Source: Dendrophyllia cribrosa (lineage: Eukaryota > Cnidaria > Anthozoa > Scleractinia > Dendrophylliidae). Taken from it: DNA of 64,000 nucleotides. The DNA lies in the NCBI GenBank assembly GCA_024195265.1, contig JAJLRJ010000006.1, positions 10,495,353-10,559,352 of the forward strand. The letters run 5' to 3'. The notes under the pieces are model-generated. The model did no database searches. It saw nothing but the letters and a program-made list of their open reading frames with translations, and was not told where the DNA came from. This document shows, in pieces, positions 33,201 through 42,200 of the stretch. The translations under genes were made by a program, and so were the position numbers. Positions within the stretch are counted from its first letter, which is position 1. Every line of letters starts with the position of its first letter.

Positions 33201-36200
33201 AAGAGGTCTTGAAAAAAAAATTTACATGCGAGGTCAGCCAAGACTGGGTCATCAGAAGCTGTTATGATCAGATCGAGTTGAGACCAGTCGCGAAAAATCT
33301 GTATGAAATGCGGGATTATTATACAGTATTTGGTGTTTTGAACTTTAAATATTGGTGCATGGAGAACCACAAGAAAAAAAAGCATTTTTAACAATGAGAT
33401 GTTCAAGCCCGGCGCGTGAATATTGAACAGTACAGCGCATGGCAAAAGAAGACTTTCCAACATTTAACAAGCACATTAGTACTCCTCGTTTGAAAACATT
33501 CTACTGGATTTTGTTTTTATATTTTTAAGTCTTCCTTTTCTAAACTTACTTGCTTACTTGTATACTTACTTTTCTGGTAATAGGTCTATGATCGATGACC
33601 GTCACGTCACGAAATGAAGAAAACATAACGAGGGAAAATGTTTCTTAGACCTAACGGGAGAAAATTGAACCTAACGAGTGAAAACCTGTTTTAAAACAGC
33701 TTTTCACTCGTTAGGTTTTCCCTCGTTAGGTCTAAGAAACATTTCCCCTCGTTATGTTTTCTCCATTTCGTGACGTGACGGTTATTTTTTTTTTTTTTTT
33801 TTGCTTGCAGGTACAAACATTTTACAACGCTTACAGGAAAAAAGTCAATAACAACTTGAACTTAAACTACTACTAATTACAATACATACAATAATACTTA
33901 CAAAATTTACATTATTACTATCAGGTACATACATAAATTCCTTTACTTACAAGACGTTGGCAAAAATAATCGTAAGTTTATTAAGACGATCTCTTTTAGG
34001 AGCATTTTCAATAGTTAAATAATTAAATAAGAGAATTAGATTCTAGTTTATGTTTTCTATTTTATATTTTGTACTTACTTTATTCACAAAATCTAGGAGA
34101 GTGATTGATCTGTTATGGAGTTTATTAGTGTAAATATAATAGCGCATATATAGCAAGGTGTAGTTAAATAATCTTAAAAGAGATTTACTGGCAAATGATG
34201 TACTGGGGAATAATCCAAATAAAATTTCTTTCGTAGATGGTTGTAGGTTGGTATGATTGGCCTCGTTGAACCACTTTATGACCCTACGCTGGAAAGCCTT
34301 AGAAAATTGGCAGAATATAAAAGTATGTTCAATAGAATCCTCATTTCCACAGTATAAGCAATTACTATCTTGTTTGATTCCAAAACGACATAATTCTTTC
34401 TTGGTAACTATGATTCTGTGTATAAATTTGTAATTAAACTCTTTCATTTTATTTTCTTTACATTGACGGTTGAATGATTTAAAAATGTGCTCCCATTCGG
34501 ACTGATTTAGATTTAAATTATTACTCCATTTTTGGGGGCCAGAAGGAAGAGTGTTATTGATTTTGATATTTAATAGCCAGTAGAATTCTTTTGCGTTAGC
34601 CTTCCTCAGATCTATCGAGATATTTTCAGCTAACTGAAGCTTAGTATAATTTCCTAAAAAATGTTCTTTAATAGGGGGTTCCATGTTACGAGCCCTGGTC
34701 AATAGTGTTTCAGGGATGGCCTTAATTACTTGGTAAAAGTTTAGAAAGTTAGTGTTGCATCCATATTTCGTTCGAAATTCATGGAAGGGCATAACTTGTC
34801 CATTTTCGTTTAGAAGATCCTTGATGCAAATAATTCCTTTAGAAAACCATTCCCGTAAGAAGAAGGGCTTTCCTTCGATTAGTATAGCTCTATTATTAAA
34901 AAGGATTGTTTCGTGACCCTGCTCATATTTGTATTGAGACTTGAGTTCCGCAAAAAAGGATAAAATATCTTTATAAAAAGAAGGTAGTTTAGGGTCTACA
35001 TATTTTGCATCGTAATTACATCTAAGCAAAAAGTTTAATCCTCCAGGTTTTTTAAAGAAATGATCCGGTATAGATTTCCAATTTTCACCATCGGAATCTA
35101 AGAGTCTTGATATCCATGAAAGTCTTAATCCCTTAATCATTAAATCAACATCGACCATTCGGATTCCTCCTTTATCATAATCTTGATACAGGCTTTTTCT
35201 TTTGATTTTATCATTTTTATTGTTCCAGAGAAAACCAAAAAGTTTGCTTTTGATGGTGCGATTCGTTTCGGTAGGAACGTTGACGTTAGATGCTGAATAG
35301 ACCATTTGTGATAACCCAAGAGATTTTATAATTAAAACTTTTCCAAGCAGTATTAAATTTCGTCCTTTCCACATATTCAACCTCGTTTGTAATTTTTGGA
35401 TCTTTAGATCAAAATTAAAATGCTTGTTCTTATTTTCATCATACGAAAAGTAAACCCCCAATATTTTGACAGGTTCATTTACCCACTTTAATTGTAATGG
35501 TGTGGTTCTGTTCTTAGACCACTTCCCCAACCACATCGCCTTAGTCTTTTTTACATTTAGTTTTAAACCTGAGATAGATCCAAATCTGGTAACCGTGATA
35601 AGGGCGTTTTCTACAGAAGTAACATCAGCGCAGAATAGGTTTGTGTCATCTGCGAATTGGCTAACCTTGACGGTGGTTCCAAATAAATTGATTCCTTTAA
35701 TTTCGGTTGTCTGGCGAAGTTTATTTGATAGTATTTCTGATCCCAGAATGAAAAGATAGGGGGAGAGCGGGCAGCCCTGTCTGACGCCTCTTGTTGGTTT
35801 AAACCAGTTAGTGGCAAATCCATTATTCGATACTGTGCTTTCAATATTTGTATAGAACAATTTGATCCATTTTTTAATATTATCACCGAGATTGAAAAGG
35901 TCTAATATCTTCATTATAAATTCCCATTCCAAGGTATCAAACGCTTTTTTAAAATCTAATGATACTAAAATTCCCCCTTTGTTCTCTGACATTGTATATT
36001 CCATTACATCATTTATTAACCGTAAGTTCTCCCCAATGTATCGACCTTTCATGAAACCTGTTTGATCCGTATGAACAAGTTTTGGAAGTACTGATTCTAT
36101 TCTTTTAGCCAATGTTTTAGATGCAATTTTATAATCGATGTTCAATAGAGTGATAGGTCTCCAATTCTGTAGATCCAGTAAATTTGAATCTTCTTTGGGT

Positions 36201-39200
36201 ATCAAAGTTATAACTCCCCTTCTCTGCGAGATGGAGAGCTCTCCATCCTTAAATGCTTGATTTAAGCTTTCTATTAAATCGATTCCTATCAAATCGAAGA
36301 AATGCTTATAAAACTCGGCGGTAAAACCGTCAACACCTGGTGATTTATTATCCTTGAATGATTCCAGCACCTTTTTACATTCCTCCAAGGTGAGAGGCCC
36401 TTCTATTTGATTCTGGTCTTCATTATTCAGTTTTGGGATTTCAGTATCCTTAATGAATTCATCGAAAGCCTCTTGGGATACAGTTGTTTTGGAGCTATAT
36501 AGATCTTCATAAAATTTCTCGATTGTTTCTAAGATTATGGCCTCTTCCTTTGTTGTTTCATCTGTGTCATCGTCACCAAGTTCGGTAATGGTCTTCTTAC
36601 TATAGTTTTGCTTCTCTAGATTAAAAAAGTATTTAGTTGGTCGCTCTCCTTTTTCCACCCATCGGCATTTCGATCGAAAGATTGCCGCATGCCCCTTCTC
36701 TTCATATATTGATTGAATCTCCGTTTTAAGGTTCTCGTATTCATTTAAAGTCTGATCCATATCAAATACGTTATCACTGTTGCAAATTTTGTGATCTAGC
36801 TCGTCTAACCGCTTAGAAATTTCCATTTCCCTTTTAAAAGCAGCCTTAGCTTTCCTTTTAGTGAAAGAAATGGTGTTTTCACGTATTTCCATTTTGATTA
36901 ATTCCCATACTAATCTTTTGTCTTCTAAGTAATCATATTTCTTACGAAGTCGTGGCAATAGTTCACGAATTTTAAATAAATAATTGTCATCTTCCAATAA
37001 GGTGTTATTAAATTTCCAAAACCCCGGTCCCCTTGGGGAGTTGTCTGGCCACGACAAACAAAGATAAACTGTTTTATGGTCCGGGGCTATCGAGGTTTTA
37101 ATTCCTGTGTTTTTAGCATGTTTTGACAAGTTCTTTGCAATTAGGAAAAAATCTAATCTAGATTTGACGTTGAAAGCTTTAGATACATAAGAATATACTT
37201 TCAAATTTGGATGGCGTACTCTTTGAATATCTACTAGATCAAAAATTTCCATTGTCACAAGCAAAAGTTGACTGAATTGTGATGGTTTCCATGGCGCTCC
37301 ACCCCTTTTGTCCTTTTTGGTTAGTGTGCAATTCCAGTCACCTCCAACAATAAGGTTAGTTAATTCAGATTTGTCAATGAATATATTATTAGGCTCTTGA
37401 ATAAATTCTAGTTGTTCTGTAGGATTGTTTGGTGCGTAAATATTACAGAAAGAGATTTTTGAACCTTTGATATTGACTGTGATAAGAACGATTCTGCCTG
37501 TTGTGTTACTGAAAGCGTATTCAACGTTACAATTGATCGAAGGATCTATTAATATGCAAGTGCCTTTACTATGTCGCGACCCATGGGAGAAGTACATTTT
37601 GCCACCCCATTCATTTTGCCAAATTTTTTCATCGTTTAATTCAGAGTACGTTTCTTGGAGGAAATAAACATTCGCTTTTTGATCCTTTAAATATGTGAAA
37701 ATGCTCCTTCTCTTAACTTGATCTCGTATTCCTCTAACGTTCAGTGATATTACTTTGCATGTTAAATTGTGTTGCATTAAAATGTACTTGTAAGCTTAAG
37801 AAATGTTAAAGAAAAAATAATAATAACAAATAACAAGACACTATATAAATTAAAGAAAATAGATAGAGAGTGAAGCCTTTCGCTTCTCTTCTTCGTTCCA
37901 GTGAAACTTCCCAACTTCCCTCGTATAGTTTAATTACAATATTACTGGCGATTTACTAGCAACAAATCTTAGAGCTTATCTAAATCGTCTTCAATATTAA
38001 TTCGGATCGGCCTACCCTCAGGAGAGGTCTTGACGAATACTTTTCCGTCGACCGTCCACACACTCATGAGTAATCCATTTTCTTTCTTTACATTTGCCAA
38101 GCGCACCAAGTTTCGACGGTGTGCCGTTAAATTTTCGTTGATGAAAATCTTGTTGAAGGAGACCTTTGCTGCTGTAGAGGCGTCAGGGAACAACTGGGAA
38201 CAAGTAATATTCTTTAATTGGACTCGTTGCTTGTACAGTGATTTCTTAACTTTATGACTTACAAATCTTGCTATGATAGGATTGGACTTCTTTCTTTTGA
38301 TTCTATGGCAGATGTCGAGGTCTTCTGGCTTAACTTCCACGTTTAAAGCGCGTGCGACTTTCAAAACCACTTCTTCATCGTCACAAACATTCTCCGGAAT
38401 TCCCACAATTTCAAGAGAGTTTTTTCTCGTATATTGCTCTAGTGCATCGATATTTTCATACAGCTCGTCAATCTCATCCTCTCGGTCGTTCAGTCTTTCT
38501 TTCGTCGCTCGTAACTCGATCTTTAGTTGGTCGTTGTATTTGAGTGCCATGTTTAGCGCTTCTTTAGCTTTTCTCAGTTCAGTTTCTTGCTGTCTAAAAG
38601 AAAATTTTAGGTCCACCAGTTCTTTAGAGAGATTGTTAACTGACTTGATAAGATCTTTTAGTAGCCCATGGATGTCTGAGAGCGCTGGTTGCTCGTCTTC
38701 TTCTTGCTCTTCAGTGCCCTGAAGGTCGAAGTCAGAAGTCGCCATATTGACTCGTTTAGGATCTGTAGTTTCGTCGTCCGTTGATCCTCTTTCGCCCCGT
38801 TTGTTTTTACCGGTTATCATGGACCGATTACCACTTTTCTTTACATATATCTTATTGACCAAGCGCGAGGGCCGTACTGGGAGAATATCGGCCCGAGGTC
38901 TTGACAGTACGGACCGAGCGCAGCGAGGTCCGTACAGAAAAGACCGAGGGCCGATATTCTCCCAGGACGGTCCCGAGCAAGCTTGGTTAATAAGAAATTT
39001 ATTACACGACTCCTGCCGGTGGGAGGATCGCGCGGGATCATTCGGGACAATGCCCGGTCCAATACTTAGAGAATATTGGACCGGCAATCGAGCATTCTGA
39101 TTGGTTGATTTTAGTTATTGGCCCTCTGACTGTCTTAGTCGTGTAATAATGACCCTTATTATCATAATCATATAAAAATATGAGTTACTTACCAGACCAA

Positions 39201-42200
39201 TTCCCGGTTTTGTCTCAAATGGAAATCTGTCAAATATATGCTTTGACAACCTTGGGGTAAAATATTAAAACCTATTTGTGTTTATTGTGAAGGATACGGC
39301 CCGTCTGATTGGAATAAAATTGCCCCTGAATGCGACGGGGCTTCCCAGTCACCCATTGATATCAACGAGTGTCTACTGCGAAGAAACCCTTGGGTGGAAA
39401 ATTTAAAGATAAATTTTGACAAAGAAGATGGCTTAGTCACCGGTACACTGGTTAACGATGGTTATGCGCCAACACTGAAAGTTGACAAGACATGTGGACC
39501 TGCGACCCTAACGGGGGGTCCTGTGGGGGAAAGTGTGTATCTGCTGGAGCAGTTCCATTTTCACTTTGGATGTTCGTGTGACAAAGGGTCAGAGCACACT
39601 TTTGGTGGAATATCATATCCTGTTGAGGTATTTGTAAATTTATCATTTTACAGTGAACTGATAGCTAAAACCAAACAGGAATAAACAAAATTCTTAGTTG
39701 TTAAGTTTGATCTTTATCGCGTTCGAAGAACGCAGTCCTAATTTCGTGTTGGTTGTCCTGTGTTTTATGTGCAGTAAAATTTGAGATTTTTTGGTAGCCG
39801 GTCTTCCAAATGGCCGCCCCTATTGTTTTTTTTTTCAGGGGCTCATTTCCGCCGGAAATTCCTTCGAACGCGTCTCCATAATCTGTGATTACTGCTAGTT
39901 TTAATTTGGCTTATTCGATTGGAACTGAGAACGTAGTTTATTTCTTGTTTTTTTGAGCTTATTTCGATCGTTTATTTTTACAGGTTCATTTTGTGTTTTA
40001 TAATATGAATTACACGCATTTTTCCAACGCTGTGGATAAACCTGATGGACTTGCAGTAGTTGGAGTCTTTTTTGAAGTAAGTTATTTCACGATAGCAGTT
40101 TTGTTCAAAATTGCATTTAGCATCAACTAATAAATAATTGTAGAATTGGTATCCATCACGGTATAAGTGATGGGAAATGCTGGAAACTATTGCGAGGAGG
40201 AGGGGGGAGGGGTTTTCCAAGACCCGTGTTTAGCACATGTCGTTTATCCTTGAGACACATTTTGGTAAAGTTGCAACAACCACCCCCTTCCCCTTGTACC
40301 ACGGTGGGGGCATAAGTATAAGTTTGCGTGTACGTCCGAGGGTCAATCATAATTATGGCGACAAACATTGGACCCTTGAAAACAGAAACTGACAAAATGG
40401 ATTGGATCCAGGGGGTGGGGGGTCGGGGAGTCCGAACCCGCCCCCCCCCCCCTTCAGACCTGTGTCTCCCTTGTGGTTCATAAAAATAATAGAATAAAAT
40501 TGTTTTATACGTAGTTGTTTCACTTCCACCAATTAACTGATTGTCAATTTTTTGACTTAACAAACGCTTTTCGAGTTTCAGGAATGCTGGAAATGGCGTT
40601 TCAGAGGATAAAATCGGAAAAATGTTCCGGGAAGGCATGCACCAGGACCCCCCTTTCAGAAATTCCTGGATCCGCCCCTGCCACTAATCACAATTCACAA
40701 ACATGACCTTTTGACCATTTAGCGTAAAGCATTGTTTCCTGAGACATCCGCTATGATATTTGCGGCAGTAAAAAAAGCAAACGGTTCGTTGAGTTTTGAA
40801 CTTTGAACCTTTGAATTTGTTATTGAAAAGCGCAGTAATATGTACCAAAATCAACACAAACTTTACGCGCTATTTTCTACGTTTTAGTTCTTTAACAATA
40901 CTCTATCCAACATTTGTTAAACTGCAGTCAAACTCTTGTTGATCAACAAATGTTGACCCCGCCTATTTTTATATATATTGGTAATTATAAATAACACGAA
41001 TATAGGATTAACGACCCAAATTCTTAAACTGCAAATAGAATGCTTGTTGACCATTAAATAAAATAGATTAAAATAATTCATTTCATTAAAATTATTATAA
41101 GCCCAGTGGTTTTCTTTGGGCTTCCTTGCCACTAAATTTTATATTTATGTAACTGTTTTTAATATATGGCAATAAACTTGAACTTGAACTTATGTAGCAC
41201 AGAAGGTCAATTGGGGACACTGATTATATTTCTTTTTGCAGCTTAATTTCAAGAGTAGTGCTGTTCTGGAGAATCTAGAAAGCAAACTGGGAATGATTAT
41301 CGACGAAGGTACGTGAGAGAAAACAAGTAGGCATTTATATTAAAAACGAAGATCTGTTTGAAAAGATGATATCACATAATTGTATGCCTTAACAACACAG
41401 GAAAGCGTGTCATCGTGGGAAAAACAGACAAAATCTTTCTTAAGAACTTGTTACCTGCCTTGAAGACGCGGTTCCCGTACTATACCTACCAAGGCTCCCT
41501 TACCACTCCTCCCTGCCATCAATCTGTGCGATGGATTTTATTGCAAGAGGCAGCGCCAATGAACCCCGCACAGGTCAGTCAGTCTCTGTCTCGTCTAAAA
41601 TGGATATACTTGTAGGCTCATGTCCAGATATTTTGTGTACTAGAACCAAATCAAAGGCTCCCATGAGTCAACTCGTGAATACGAAAGGCTTTGCTTAAAT
41701 GCATCAAATTTCCGACTTTGTGGGAGGGGGGGAGGGTCCAACAATTTCAGACACGACACCAGTTTTTTGGCTGTAAAATCTCTTTATGTTAAAACCCATA
41801 CATTTTGGAAAGGAGAGATTCTGCACTTTCTGCTAATGCTAAAATATACGAAATATGCTTTTCAAAGGCAAATGAATAAGTTTTTTTTTTCAAACCTGGT
41901 TTAGATCTACTAAATCTATAGGACGGTGTATATATCTTCAGCACTAAACAATAACACATTATGTAAATGTTTTAAGATTAAAGTGTCTGAAACCAGTTCA
42001 GCGTTAGTCAGTCTACCATTATTCTAACTTAAAATATAAACATGACTTTGCTAAGCATGTATCAAGGTCTGCGAGTCTGTTGTAAGGAGTTATAATTCAT
42101 CTTGATCTCTGTTAAATGTTTTCCATTTTCACCTTCACACCAACCTCTTCATTGAAGTTTCTATCTTGTACTCAAATTCAAGTAGTTTCTCTCAGGTTTC

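Larger units (their letters stand above)
33785..38845 (-). mobile_element. LINE of L1/Tx1 type with both ORFs intact
   Basis: Read on the minus strand: ORF1 (38820-37969), a 191-bp spacer, ORF2 (37777-34043), a 3' UTR of about 240 bp, and an 18-nt poly-A seen as poly-T at 33785-33802. The 5' end is not exactly placed; foldback sequence begins at 38848. Both ORFs lack stops or frameshifts, so the copy may be competent or only recently inserted. It lies antisense in intron 2 of the carbonic anhydrase gene. Confidence 0.9.

Noticed and set aside
38821..39087. N-terminal extension of LINE ORF1
   Set aside because: It is read-through into foldback sequence. The ATG at 38820 begins the part with coiled coil and RRM-like features.
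41574..41615. Read-through of carbonic anhydrase exon 6 (VSQSLSRLKWIYL)
   Set aside because: A good GTCAGT donor lies at 41574, and exon 7 supplies the family's conserved end.
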